From a virus: 20,357 bases of DNA. This document shows positions 1-8,473 of the stretch, piece after piece. Position 1 is the first letter of the stretch; each line of letters begins with the position of its first letter. The notes beneath the pieces are model-generated. The model ran no database searches. It was not told the DNA's origin and was given only the letters and a program-made list of their open reading frames with translations. The translations under genes and the position numbers were made by a program. The stretch is from positions 1-20,357 of IMG/VR virus record IMGVR_UViG_3300035701_000366; one strand, 5' to 3'.

Positions 1-1432
1 GAATATCATAGTCAGCTTTATCGCCACTATCAAATGGATGTGTATCTCCAGCATCAGTGGTGTTAGAAAAACCTGCATCTACATCAGAGAACCTATCTAT
101 TAACGCTCTATCTTGAGTTGGGCATATAAATGTTTGACCTAGCTCTTCAGATGTACCTGTTGCGCCATACATTACTTCGACATTATTTTGATAAGGTATT
201 ATGTTGATAATTGCAATTAAGTCTGAAGTCCACAAAGTAAAAGTACGATCATACCCTGAAGCATTTTCTGAACCCCATGACCCACTGGCTTTAGTCGCAT
301 ATGCACCACTGGAAGTTACATCACTGTTAGTATATATCCACTCAATATAATTTGAAGTATCTCTAGCTCCAGACCTTTTAAGTATCATGTAATATTTAGT
401 AGCTTTAGTGAGTGCAACTTCAGATGCAAAAGTAAAGCGTGTCGCTGGTTTGACGTTTATACTGTTACTGACCGTTGAAGCTGCTACTGTATTGCTTGTT
501 CCAAGTAAACTTCCAGTAAAACTACCTGAACGTATTTCAATTGTAAGATTATCTGCAGGTGAGCCTATGCGTATTAAAAATGTGTCAACGTATTTAACGC
601 TATATCCGACTCCAGTACCTGAGTTGAAATTCAGACTTGTATCAACTTGAACTTCATACTCTATAGGACTTGCACCCAAGTCTGTGCCAGTAAATTCTAG
701 TGTGGGTGTTGTTGTAGATAATTGTGCTGCGTTATCTGGCGAGTTCAACACTACTGTTGGAGGTAGATCTGCAGCAATCAAACAAAACGCTATAGCTCCC
801 TTATACTCCGCTGTGTCAAGATACCCAAAGGCTCCTGCAGATGCAGTAGTCTGTTCATTTTGATTGTTTATTTGATGTGATATTGCTACGAAAGTTGCAT
901 CAGTACCATCACCTGTAGTTGTTCTGTTATCTAATTCAGTATTTACAAACTCTGGCTCATTTGAAATTGGAGTTAATACAGTTGCCCAAGCATTATCATC
1001 ATCTATTAATGCATAAGATACCAGTAATCTATTCGACCCCGATAAAGGAGGGGCAGCAGCAGTACCAACAGCAGTAGTAAGAGCAGTTAGTGCATTTGTA
1101 GGCGTACCGTCATATGGAGTACCAGAAGTAACGCACCCGCGGTATGCATAAACAATACCAAAGGCGTCTGTAGTAGTCGCTGTTATTGTCGGTCCTGCTG
1201 TTCCAGCACCAGCTGCTCTTTTCCACCATGCAGCTATTGCAACATTACCAGAATAATTTTCTGTTACTAATGACCACCCACTAGTTGCTGTAGATAGTTG
1301 AGTATTACCAACATTCAACGCAATAGCTATTAGTATGTCATCAGTTTGATGTGTAGGAGGAGTTGGAGTAAAACTAGCAGCACCAGATACATCAGAAGCT
1401 ATCGCACCAGCAGCAACAAAAGTTACAGCCAT
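1..1432 (-). CDS. Tail fibre / receptor-binding protein, C-terminus off the left edge
   Basis: Reading the minus strand from ATG at 1432 gives 477 codons without a stop through the left edge, so the gene is real but truncated by the window. It begins 4 bases after the stop of the preceding leftward gene, as in the rest of this operon. Residues 1 to about 220 form a Thr/Ala/Gly-rich beta domain (starting MAVTFVAAGA, with WW at 69-70). Residues 224-270 look like an Ig/Fn3-type strand set (PPTVVLNSPDN, YEVQVD). Residues about 276-402 resemble a jelly-roll carbohydrate-binding module (FLIRIGSPADNLTIEIRSG, YYMILKR, GSW, FTLW), and a second copy seems to start near 430 (LGQTFICP). Such modules in phages usually decorate tail tips or fibres and bind host glycans. 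Family-level role is inferred from domain look and position after the baseplate genes; the receptor is unknown. Confidence 0.75.
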   Translation of the reverse strand, partial: MAVTFVAAGAIASDVSGAASFTPTPPTHQTDDILIAIALNVGNTQLSTATSGWSLVTENYSGNVAIAAWWKRAAGAGTAGPTITATTTDAFGIVYAYRGCVTSGTPYDGTPTNALTALTTAVGTAAAPPLSGSNRLLVSYALIDDDNAWATVLTPISNEPEFVNTELDNRTTTGDGTDATFVAISHQINNQNEQTTASAGAFGYLDTAEYKGAIAFCLIAADLPPTVVLNSPDNAAQLSTTTPTLEFTGTDLGASPIEYEVQVDTSLNFNSGTGVGYSVKYVDTFLIRIGSPADNLTIEIRSGSFTGSLLGTSNTVAASTVSNSINVKPATRFTFASEVALTKATKYYMILKRSGARDTSNYIEWIYTNSDVTSSGAYATKASGSWGSENASGYDRTFTLWTSDLIAIINIIPYQNNVEVMYGATGTSEELGQTFICPTQDRALIDRFSDVDAGFSNTTDAGDTHPFDSGDKADYDI

Positions 1433-1436
1433 AGTA

Positions 1437-2489
1437 TCATATCCTACAAGTTAGAGTAATAACTAGAATACCTGGCGTACCGCTGACATTAGAAATATCC
1501 ACCCACAACCAAGATGCCTCAGCAAGACTATCATTAGCAAATGGTGTAGTTTTAGATGCACCATCAACATCAGCAACTTGATCGCTAGACAGTATATCAA
1601 CGCCAGCTGACCCTATTGTTGCTCGCTCTTCAATATTAAAAGTAACTGACGTTGCTCCTGTTACATAACTATCAATACGTTCAACAGTATGAAACTCGTT
1701 CAACCTCGGTCCAGGAATACCACCCGTAGCTAGATTGCCAATTACAAATGTGTAGGTACGAGTATTGAGAGTTCGCTTGAGTGACCATCGTAGATCTACA
1801 TAATCACTATCAGTATGTGATCTAGTTATGGTAGTCTGACCTACATATAACCTTACAGCCCATAATGGACTATTGCCTAGTGGGACAAGTGGAATATTTG
1901 CTGTAATTAGTAGAGCTTTCTCTGATACTGGTTCACCATCAGTACACACTACATCCCCAGCAGCGTTCACTGATATGAGTACATATAGTGCGTCAGTATC
2001 ATAAGTTGGAATATGAGAGTTCAGGTCAACATCTTCAGTTCCAAACGACTCCCACGCCACATCTGCATCCATAGCCTGACGGAGCAGCTTACAAGTAAAG
2101 TTGTCATCGGGTGATGTATACAAGTACCAAGCCATGAACTGTTCAGGGTACACCAAAACTACATCAGTCCCAAGATTGCCGTATTCGTGTAGGAAGTGAT
2201 GACTACCTACATTGGGATACAGTACAGAATAGACATCTCGAACCCTAGTTACTTGCAACCTACCATTTTCAGTTCCAATCATCGCCGCCAAATTAGCTAT
2301 GTTAGGTGCACGACTGTTCCATACAATAAGAGTATTACCTGTAGTGTCTCGAACATATATGTACCCCGGACGGTTGAGTACATTTACTACCCCTGCCTCA
2401 TCACCAATAAGTACAGGACGCTCATCGCTAATTAATGCATACTTAGCGAGTTTATTCTGTACTACTTTGCGACCATCAATGACTTTCAT
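1437..2489 (-). CDS. Putative tail tip / fibre protein (350 aa)
   Basis: This 350-residue protein sits between the large tail hub gene and the long fibre gene. Its start overlaps the hub gene by 4 bases (ATG inside the end of the upstream gene). No catalytic motif or named family is recognised. The N-terminus (residues 1-60) is mixed strand with a short VLNRPGYIYVRDTTGNT stretch. The middle contains aromatic and acidic residues (MAWYLYTSPDD, DVAWESFGTEDVD), and the C-terminus is beta-rich (WLWVDISNVSGTPGILVITL), typical of a small beta-sandwich cap. Position suggests a structural component of the tail tip or a fibre base. Composition is AT-rich like the fibre gene that follows. The coding call is secure; the function is a positional inference. 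Confidence 0.75.
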   Translation of the reverse strand: MKVIDGRKVVQNKLAKYALISDERPVLIGDEAGVVNVLNRPGYIYVRDTTGNTLIVWNSRAPNIANLAAMIGTENGRLQVTRVRDVYSVLYPNVGSHHFLHEYGNLGTDVVLVYPEQFMAWYLYTSPDDNFTCKLLRQAMDADVAWESFGTEDVDLNSHIPTYDTDALYVLISVNAAGDVVCTDGEPVSEKALLITANIPLVPLGNSPLWAVRLYVGQTTITRSHTDSDYVDLRWSLKRTLNTRTYTFVIGNLATGGIPGPRLNEFHTVERIDSYVTGATSVTFNIEERATIGSAGVDILSSDQVADVDGASKTTPFANDSLAEASWLWVDISNVSGTPGILVITLTCRI

Positions 2490-5119
2490 ATTTCTGTTAT
2501 CCAGTAGTTAGAAAGATATTGAAGTGGTCCACCAGAGTAGTTAGCAGCTGAGAAGTTGAATGTGCCATACCCGTCGAACGAACAAATCACAATACATCTC
2601 GAATTGGCATTTTCACCGAGATGCTGTTTCGAGTATTCATAGTTACCGTAGATGTTAGCCATCCCCTCGAATATGTCGTCGGGGAATGCCTGAAATATTG
2701 TATACCCACCTATTGATGTCCCACTCGGATGATGTGCTATAAACTCGACAGTTAGTGTACCTCTACACCTTCTACGGATATAAATGTAGTTTGAGTTGTA
2801 GTAAGTTAGAAACAGTCCCTTGTTATTTGTATGCAAGAATGGGTCTGCAAACTTCATGAACTGAAGATAACCTAGATGATTTATCGTATCTGACATCCAC
2901 GTCTTACCCATCATGTACTCAGCACCACGAGATGTAGGAATATCAATACCGCCATCAGGGAGAGGAGGGATCTCTGGAAACTCAAAAGGTGGGGGTAGAG
3001 GATCGTCAGGATCGTCCGGTTTGGAAGGGATATCGCCTTTAATGGATGCAGTAACTACAGTTGTCTCAGGCTCGCCTTGAATACTGGTAGTGATGAAACT
3101 CGTCTTCTTATCATGCCTTAGGCTGATGTCTCTAACAAATACGCTATTACTAACCGTGACCTGCCGGGGGTTCATGTCAGTATTGGTTACAACATACAAC
3201 TGCTGCTGAGGACATATATCAATCAGTCGCATGTTGGAAGCAAGCTCAATAGACATAGTAGGATATTGGTTGTTTCGTTGTGCTAATATGAGGCCTGCAA
3301 GCTCAGTACAATGAGTTTGATCGGCTATAACTAGCCGTTCAATCACTTCAGTCTTGCCGTGCCTCTTCATTGTATGACCATTGGCTAGGGCGACTACAGT
3401 ATATCCCGTTACTCCGTTGAACCATACTCCAGACAGGTTGAGCTGACTAACTGCAGGCACAGCTCGACGTTCTAATACAATCTCGCCGACGCGGTCGTAG
3501 GCTTCTATAGTCATGATGTTAGTGTAGGCCCGATCCTCTAGGGGTATGTACTGACCATTAATCTCCGTAAACAGCCGACCATACTTATCGCAGCACGGCA
3601 TGGCCAATACTTGGATCATCATCGACTTCGCCTGTTGCCATAACGATCCTACACTAGAGGATTCCATAGTTGACATAAGTTGCGGACTTCCCGTAAGGTA
3701 CACATCCATCATTGCGGTAGCAGTACATCGCCAATGTAGTAGGTCCCAAATACCTTTGTCTTGTGTTAGGTCTAACATCAAGGCCCACTCAGTCGGGTCT
3801 GTTTCACTGTGTCGTAAGAAAGAAAGGAACCCTTCCATTGCATCTAGCCAGTACTGAGGTCCATGAACAGTAAACGAAGCCAGCCCCCCATCAACGTCGA
3901 ACTCCAAATCTTCTTCTGCCAGCCAACCGCTAGCTAGGATATTCTCGCACCCCGCAATTTGACCGATACCGACTTCGACATGATGATCAAGTACTTCAAT
4001 TGTAACGCTATCGCCGGCGGCCTCGTCAACAATGTCTTCGACTACAAATATATGTCCTGAGGCAACACTAGTGATGGTATAGATACCATCGTTCAGTGTC
4101 GACCCTGAGACGCGGATAGTAGAATCCTTTAGGAATATGCCAAGGCCTGAAGACTTCACAATCTTGTGAGGTGCTTCGAACGAGATGCCCGTAGATGTTA
4201 AAGTAGTAAGATCGCCGTACCAGTCTCTTGCGAACAGGATACATTTAGACCTATCGTAGAGACTTGTCAATGCCGCATCGTCGTGCATCTTCACCTTGAA
4301 TTCCCAGCCACCCGTTTCGTAACTGCCACGACATGACTCTAGTTCGAAGTTACTGATAGGGAGTGCGGTATCGTCGTATATCACAACAGTCCGGTAGCCC
4401 GTAAACACCTTACTATTAGGTGCCGCCATTGTTACGGTGCAAGACACTACATAAGTGCCGGGCAGGTCAAAGGTTAGTACAGGGTTGACCAACGTATCGT
4501 CGTCGATCGTCCAATCGCCCACGGGCCAGTGATACGTGGCACCTGTCATTGCTTCGCTCAAGCAATAAGAGTCAGCTGCATCAAACTGAATCGATACAGT
4601 ATTGGCCCCTCCTAGGGTCCCTGGATAGAAGACCACCCGGTCGGGACCGAGCACAGGCACAGGATCAAGATATTTATGCTGATTGGTATAGGCGACATCG
4701 CGATCCATATAGTCTATATGCGTAGAGCCGGATGCTGTATATTGATACTTTGGCCATAGCCCATATTCGTTTGTTACCGTCAAAAAGGCGCCATCAATAA
4801 AACTGACTTCCGAAGTCTCTCCGATGTACAGCTTACTGTCACTTGCAGCCTTACGTATCCTAGCAATGCCCAAATCTCTGGCGCCTTCTGCAGAACCTAC
4901 CAGTAGGGTCATCCCCGGGTGAATATCGGTGTAGGCCCCTAAGGTAATGTTGTGATAAGTGATCTCAACAATCATATCATTAACTATGGTAACCTGATCG
5001 ACGTCAGCCTTGAAGATAGCTGTGTACTGCGGAAACGCCAAATACAACTTAGACCATTGGCCGTTGGACCTTAGGTAAGCTTTCTCGTTGGTAGTTGCTT
5101 CCCGTGCTGTGTATGTCAT
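2486..5119 (-). CDS. Baseplate hub / tail-tip (Tal-like) protein with PKD-like domain
   Basis: An 877-residue protein directly after the distal tail gene, overlapping it by 4 bases. That position and size match the tail-associated hub protein that forms the tail tip in siphoviruses. Residues about 155-250 look like a PKD/Ig-like beta domain (core YHWPVGDW, FDLPGTYVVSCTV, YRTVVIYDD). Residues about 331-362 carry a turn-rich segment of a kind seen in tail proteins (IRVSGSTLNDGIYTI). Residues 385-690 form the probable hub core, with a GW.AEEDLEFDVDGG stretch near 398-412 and a conserved-looking YDRVGEIVLERR near 541-552. A Pro/Asp-rich hinge (residues 698-728, PDDPDDPLPPP) separates a C-terminal domain of about 150 residues rich in Tyr, Gly and Asn, which may contact the fibres. 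No lytic transglycosylase or peptidase motif was seen. Confidence 0.75.
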   Translation of the reverse strand: MTYTAREATTNEKAYLRSNGQWSKLYLAFPQYTAIFKADVDQVTIVNDMIVEITYHNITLGAYTDIHPGMTLLVGSAEGARDLGIARIRKAASDSKLYIGETSEVSFIDGAFLTVTNEYGLWPKYQYTASGSTHIDYMDRDVAYTNQHKYLDPVPVLGPDRVVFYPGTLGGANTVSIQFDAADSYCLSEAMTGATYHWPVGDWTIDDDTLVNPVLTFDLPGTYVVSCTVTMAAPNSKVFTGYRTVVIYDDTALPISNFELESCRGSYETGGWEFKVKMHDDAALTSLYDRSKCILFARDWYGDLTTLTSTGISFEAPHKIVKSSGLGIFLKDSTIRVSGSTLNDGIYTITSVASGHIFVVEDIVDEAAGDSVTIEVLDHHVEVGIGQIAGCENILASGWLAEEDLEFDVDGGLASFTVHGPQYWLDAMEGFLSFLRHSETDPTEWALMLDLTQDKGIWDLLHWRCTATAMMDVYLTGSPQLMSTMESSSVGSLWQQAKSMMIQVLAMPCCDKYGRLFTEINGQYIPLEDRAYTNIMTIEAYDRVGEIVLERRAVPAVSQLNLSGVWFNGVTGYTVVALANGHTMKRHGKTEVIERLVIADQTHCTELAGLILAQRNNQYPTMSIELASNMRLIDICPQQQLYVVTNTDMNPRQVTVSNSVFVRDISLRHDKKTSFITTSIQGEPETTVVTASIKGDIPSKPDDPDDPLPPPFEFPEIPPLPDGGIDIPTSRGAEYMMGKTWMSDTINHLGYLQFMKFADPFLHTNNKGLFLTYYNSNYIYIRRRCRGTLTVEFIAHHPSGTSIGGYTIFQAFPDDIFEGMANIYGNYEYSKQHLGENANSRCIVICSFDGYGTFNFSAANYSGGPLQYLSNYWITEI

Positions 5120-5511
5120 AGCGGTGTCACATCTATTAGTTGAGTAAACTGAATAGTAAAATCGATGGCCCTAGTAGTTCGCGTTTCTTCGGCAATTACA
5201 GGCCACTTCATTTTACAAGTGAAGTAACGCCAGGCACCTGCATTGTCTTTGATGCATGTTCGTATGTACACATCTGCTGACGGCACCCCGGGACAAAATA
5301 GCCTCAACTGGTCTCTCATGATGCGCGGAAGGAAATCCCAATGCCAAGAAGCAATCGGAGATCCTACCCCTCTACTACTACCATCGGCCAAGTCAACTAC
5401 TTCAGTATAAGGTGAGTAGGTCGACTTAGGGTTAGTGACTGGAGTGGCTAGGCTTCCTAGGTCTGCTAGGGAACCGAAACTTGTGCCAATTTCAAAATGC
5501 TGTAAAGTCAT
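5116..5511 (-). CDS. Distal tail / minor tail protein (131 aa)
   Basis: A 131-residue protein between the tape measure and the tail hub, overlapping both neighbours by 4 bases (ATGA type junctions). In siphoviruses this slot holds the distal tail protein or a small minor tail protein connecting the tube to the tip. The sequence has a Gly/Ser-rich N-terminus (FGSLADLGSLATP), a GSPIASWHWDFLPR motif near residue 50 and a strand-rich C-terminal half (WRYFTCKMKWPVI, IDFTIQFTQL). That agrees with a small beta-barrel with little helix. It is shorter than typical Dit proteins (roughly 200-250 aa), so it may represent only the N-terminal ring domain or a different minor tail protein. The role rests mainly on synteny. 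Confidence 0.65.
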   Translation of the reverse strand: MTLQHFEIGTSFGSLADLGSLATPVTNPKSTYSPYTEVVDLADGSSRGVGSPIASWHWDFLPRIMRDQLRLFCPGVPSADVYIRTCIKDNAGAWRYFTCKMKWPVIAEETRTTRAIDFTIQFTQLIDVTPL

Positions 5512-7799
5512 GATGCCATTGCCTCCTGCAGGACCTCAAGCGAGATGGCATATTGATCGCGTCGAATGGCTGCTCGGTCCGCTTCGGTCATACCAAAAAA
5601 TTGAATAGTACGGTTATCGACATAACTGCGACTACTACCCCCCAAAATGTTTGCCTGTGTTAGTCTATTCCCAATACGCTGCTCTGCAAGCTTTGTAGTA
5701 CGATGAGAAAGTATAAACTCGTATCCTTCCTCTCCTACGTTGTGCTGACCAAAGCCGACATATCCACCGGCGGCGTTACCGCCACCTCGGTCGTTGTCGT
5801 TATCTACAAACGTTCCAGCAACTCGGGCTAGCCAATTACGGAAGTTCAGGGTCATAGTTGCGGCTGCATCCTGAACGGCTGCATAGTCACCTAGAATAGC
5901 GTTATCCAAAAGTCTCAGTCGGTCGCGGAAAGCTGTTTCGATAGTCGCAAGTTGTTCTTCATAGGTTTTTTGGAGCGTAATTAATTGCCTGTCGTGGGTG
6001 TCCTTTAGTTCTTTGAGCCTAAGAGCTTCTTCGGCAATCGACCTAGCTCGCTCAATCTGGAAGTCCTGCCATTGGTCAGTCATCCGCTGGTCAAAGGCTG
6101 CTTTTCGTTGTGCACGTTCAAGAGCAAACTCTCTCTCGTTGTCCCGAAGCTTTTGGGCTGCCGCCTTGTTGACGCGCTCCACTTCTAGTAGGTAATCTTC
6201 CTCTTTGCGCTGCCGCTCTATTTCGTATCGCTCGTCTTCGCGGAGCATCTCCAAGCCGTTGCGAGATTCTAGTAAGTCTCGCTGAGTTAGTTCGTGATCT
6301 TCGAGATCGCGCCGCATCTCGATTTGGTGGTCCTGCTCCATCTCGAGAAGCTTTTGTGAGTTGTCTCTAGCCGCCTTGATGCGATCTTCATAATAACTGC
6401 GTTCAATCTCACTCTCGTTTTGTTGAAAGTCTCTATACGCCCGGAAGGTCTTCAGGTTATAATTATCGTCGGCCTCCATGCGCTGCTTGGCATACTGTGC
6501 TACGATGTCGGTCCGCTGCTTCTCGTACTGTTCTTCGATCTGGGCGCGTTGCTTTGCATACTGAGTAGTTGTTTCTAATAATTGCTTTTGGTAGTCTTTC
6601 CAAGCATCCAAATTAGCGGCCGCAAACTCGTAGTACTTATCAACTGGAGCCTCTTTCTTAGCACCTACAAGACCCATAAACTTGCCGACCTTTATCATTA
6701 AGTCGTCAAAGCTATTACCGACCTCATCTACTAAAGGAGTACCGTTCTTAATGGAATTCCACAAACCGCCGAACGCACTCCCTACGCCTGCAACTAGTAT
6801 AGTAGTGAGTCCCTTGAGGGATGCACCTAAGTCGATACTGTGCTTATTTACGTACCAAAGCTCTACTGCAAGAATAGCCAAAGGGGGAGCTAAAGCAGAA
6901 ACGGCTAACGCGGCTACTCCCGCAGCCGATGCAATAGCGGCAGAAACAATACTTAGGCCTCCAGTAGTAGAGGCCCCAGCAACTGCCCCTCCAGTAATTG
7001 CTCCTCCGGTAACTGCCTCCCCTACTACTTTAAGACCACCCTGGGCAACGGCGATTTTGTCGGCAGCAATTCGAGCCGCTGTTACTGTAGCATAAGTTGC
7101 TACACTACCTTCAAACTCTTTAGTCGCCGCTGCATATACTGCAGCTGCAGCCACTTCGGCGTTTGTTGCCAAGATATAACCAAGATCGGCATAAAGTCGG
7201 AAGCCTTTAGCGGCTATAAGCGCCAAAGTAGAAACAGCTAAGACAACCCCTGTGGCTGATAGTGCAGCTTTTACTAGTTCAGGGTGAGCTGCAACAAAAG
7301 TCGATACCTTACCTGCAACACTTGCGGCTAGCTGTAATGTCGGAAGGGCCTCTTGGGCAATTGTGGCTCCAACGCGGGCATACGACTCCTGCAGGCTTCG
7401 TGTTGCAGCTTTCCATTCATAAGTAACCTCAGTGCCTACCTTGGCATTTGCAATGTAGTCTGTAGCGGCCTTTGTCATCAGGCCCATTACGGCTGCACTA
7501 GCAACAACTGCCGTCTGACTGATTTCGAGTAGACTCCGACCTTTAAACTGCTGTCGACGCCATTCAGACTGTGCCTGGCGGGCCTCCTCTTGGACTGCGT
7601 GCTGGCCTGCAAGATAAGAACTGACAACTTTCTGGTTGGCCTTGATTAGGTCTTCGGCGGATTGCTTTTGGTCCTTATTACTCTTCTTGACCACCTCATC
7701 CAAAGACTTCAAGGCAGCCGCAGCCTTCTTACTACCTGTGGAGATCATATCCTCAAGTAGTACGCGTACCGCCATTTCCAGAACTTTAATTGGAGGCAT
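5508..7799 (-). CDS. Tail tape measure protein
   Basis: A 763-residue protein directly downstream of the frameshifted tail chaperone pair, the standard tape-measure position. The SD AAGGAG lies 4 bases before the ATG at 7799. Residues 1-90 are charged and helical. Residues 95-110, 181-200 and about 283-345 are hydrophobic Ala/Gly/Val-rich segments that could insert in the host membrane during DNA entry. Residues about 398-635 are a very long charged coiled coil (repeated EQYEKQR/AQYAKQR, EEDYLLEVER). The C-terminus carries the GGYVGFGQHNVGEEGYEFIL stretch (678-697), a motif common at tape-measure ends. Using the usual 0.15 nm per residue, the tail would be about 114 nm (inference). The gene overlaps the preceding ORF by 14 bases. 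No peptidoglycan-hydrolase insertion was seen. Confidence 0.92.
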   Translation of the reverse strand: MPPIKVLEMAVRVLLEDMISTGSKKAAAALKSLDEVVKKSNKDQKQSAEDLIKANQKVVSSYLAGQHAVQEEARQAQSEWRRQQFKGRSLLEISQTAVVASAAVMGLMTKAATDYIANAKVGTEVTYEWKAATRSLQESYARVGATIAQEALPTLQLAASVAGKVSTFVAAHPELVKAALSATGVVLAVSTLALIAAKGFRLYADLGYILATNAEVAAAAVYAAATKEFEGSVATYATVTAARIAADKIAVAQGGLKVVGEAVTGGAITGGAVAGASTTGGLSIVSAAIASAAGVAALAVSALAPPLAILAVELWYVNKHSIDLGASLKGLTTILVAGVGSAFGGLWNSIKNGTPLVDEVGNSFDDLMIKVGKFMGLVGAKKEAPVDKYYEFAAANLDAWKDYQKQLLETTTQYAKQRAQIEEQYEKQRTDIVAQYAKQRMEADDNYNLKTFRAYRDFQQNESEIERSYYEDRIKAARDNSQKLLEMEQDHQIEMRRDLEDHELTQRDLLESRNGLEMLREDERYEIERQRKEEDYLLEVERVNKAAAQKLRDNEREFALERAQRKAAFDQRMTDQWQDFQIERARSIAEEALRLKELKDTHDRQLITLQKTYEEQLATIETAFRDRLRLLDNAILGDYAAVQDAAATMTLNFRNWLARVAGTFVDNDNDRGGGNAAGGYVGFGQHNVGEEGYEFILSHRTTKLAEQRIGNRLTQANILGGSSRSYVDNRTIQFFGMTEADRAAIRRDQYAISLEVLQEAMAS

Positions 7800-8115
7800 C
7801 TTTCTCCTTGACCGCTTTCTGAGCCGTTATCTTTTCAAGTAAAGAGTCCAAAAGAAATATAACATCCCAAGTTGCTACCGGGAAACGAGTCGCCGCGTTC
7901 TCAAAGTCTACACGACGACCCGTTGCGCGCCAAAGTATCCAGGCGTCCCAGTATTTGTCAATGACCTCTTCCGGTAAAGATAATACGTCTGGTAGGTCAA
8001 TAGTTTCCGGACCCTCGACTAACTGGATCAGCTTTTCGTAGACGCGGTCCGCTTCCGCCCTTTTTTTTCGGGATTTTCCATTCGGGCGGTGGCCGCGTCC
8101 AATGCCACAAACCAA
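7786..8115 (-). CDS. Tail assembly chaperone, frameshift extension (lambda T-like ORF)
   Basis: This ORF overlaps the end of the 134-aa chaperone gene in the -1 frame and ends inside the start of the tape measure. It most likely has no start of its own. The first possible codon (TTG at 8115) has no Shine-Dalgarno, and the sequence upstream of the slip site is simply the other frame of the first gene. Translation should reach it by -1 slippage on the A run at 8061-8068, so the useful part is 7786-8061 (91 residues, beginning RAEADRVYEKLIQLVEG). The fusion product would be 215 aa (124 + 91). The segment is helical and acidic (DLPDVLSLPEEVIDKYWDAW). In lambda, gpGT recruits the tail tube protein onto the tape measure; the same job is inferred here. 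Confidence 0.75.
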   Translation of the reverse strand: MVCGIGRGHRPNGKSRKKRAEADRVYEKLIQLVEGPETIDLPDVLSLPEEVIDKYWDAWILWRATGRRVDFENAATRFPVATWDVIFLLDSLLEKITAQKAVKEKDASN

Positions 8116-8432
8116 TGGGAGTTGAGTCGGTGAGCCGCATCATACCATTTATCTCGTTCGGTAGAGGGCATGTGGTATGCTTCTTCTTCCGAAGGTACAG
8201 CACCTGTAGAGCACGCAGCTAGCTTAGGATAAATACCCTGAATGAAAGCTGACCAGCTGATCTCGGATTCCGAAAGTGGCGCGGAGGTGTCTCTATTGTG
8301 AATGAGCTCCTCCATTCGCCTTTGGGCATCGTTTTCCATAACGCCGACACGCATGTCGGTTTCCCAATTGGCTTCTGTTACCGTAAGTTTTGTTCCGTCT
8401 CGGAACTCCACAACTTCTGAGTTTAGTTCCAT
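8028..8432 (-). CDS. Tail assembly chaperone (lambda G-like)
   Basis: A 134-residue protein between tail tube and tape measure genes, preceded by a clear TAGGAGAAA ribosome binding site. The N-terminal part (MELNSEVVEFRDGTKLTVTEANWETDMRVG region) is a short beta hairpin. The rest is helical and charged (NDAQRRMEELIHNRD, RDKWYDAAHRLNSHWFVALD). The last ten residues in frame 0 (GRKRTASTKS) are basic and unlike the rest, as expected where most ribosomes read past a slip site. By analogy with lambda gpG and other siphophage chaperones it should coat the tape measure during tail assembly and be absent from the virion. Identification depends on position plus the frameshift arrangement, not on recognised sequence similarity. 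Confidence 0.8.
   Translation of the reverse strand: MELNSEVVEFRDGTKLTVTEANWETDMRVGVMENDAQRRMEELIHNRDTSAPLSESEISWSAFIQGIYPKLAACSTGAVPSEEEAYHMPSTERDKWYDAAHRLNSHWFVALDAATARMENPEKKGRKRTASTKS
8061..8067 (-). other. Programmed -1 ribosomal frameshift site (A AAA AAA)
   Basis: On the minus strand the chaperone gene reads CCC GAA AAA AAA GGG in frame 0, giving the slippery heptamer A AAA AAA inside a run of eight A (8068-8061). Slipping back one base continues as AGG GCG GAA in the frame of the 7786-8115 ORF, which is exactly the -1 frame. Both P- and A-site AAA codons re-pair perfectly after the slip. This matches the conserved frameshift between the two tail chaperone proteins of long-tailed phages. 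No downstream pseudoknot was worked out. The frame arithmetic was checked by hand. Confidence 0.85.
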
Positions 8433-8473
8433 AGCAATTTCTCCTAAGCCATCACAGCTTGGCAGTTGAGGGT

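Noticed and set aside
408-650. 80-codon plus-strand frame in the left region
   Set aside because: It lies opposite the continuous minus-strand fibre gene, which has better composition, a start next to its neighbour and recognisable domain features.
6682-7095. 137-codon plus-strand frame rich in Ala and Pro
   Set aside because: It is the reverse of the Ala/Gly-rich tape-measure segment; such low-complexity regions produce long antisense frames by codon bias.
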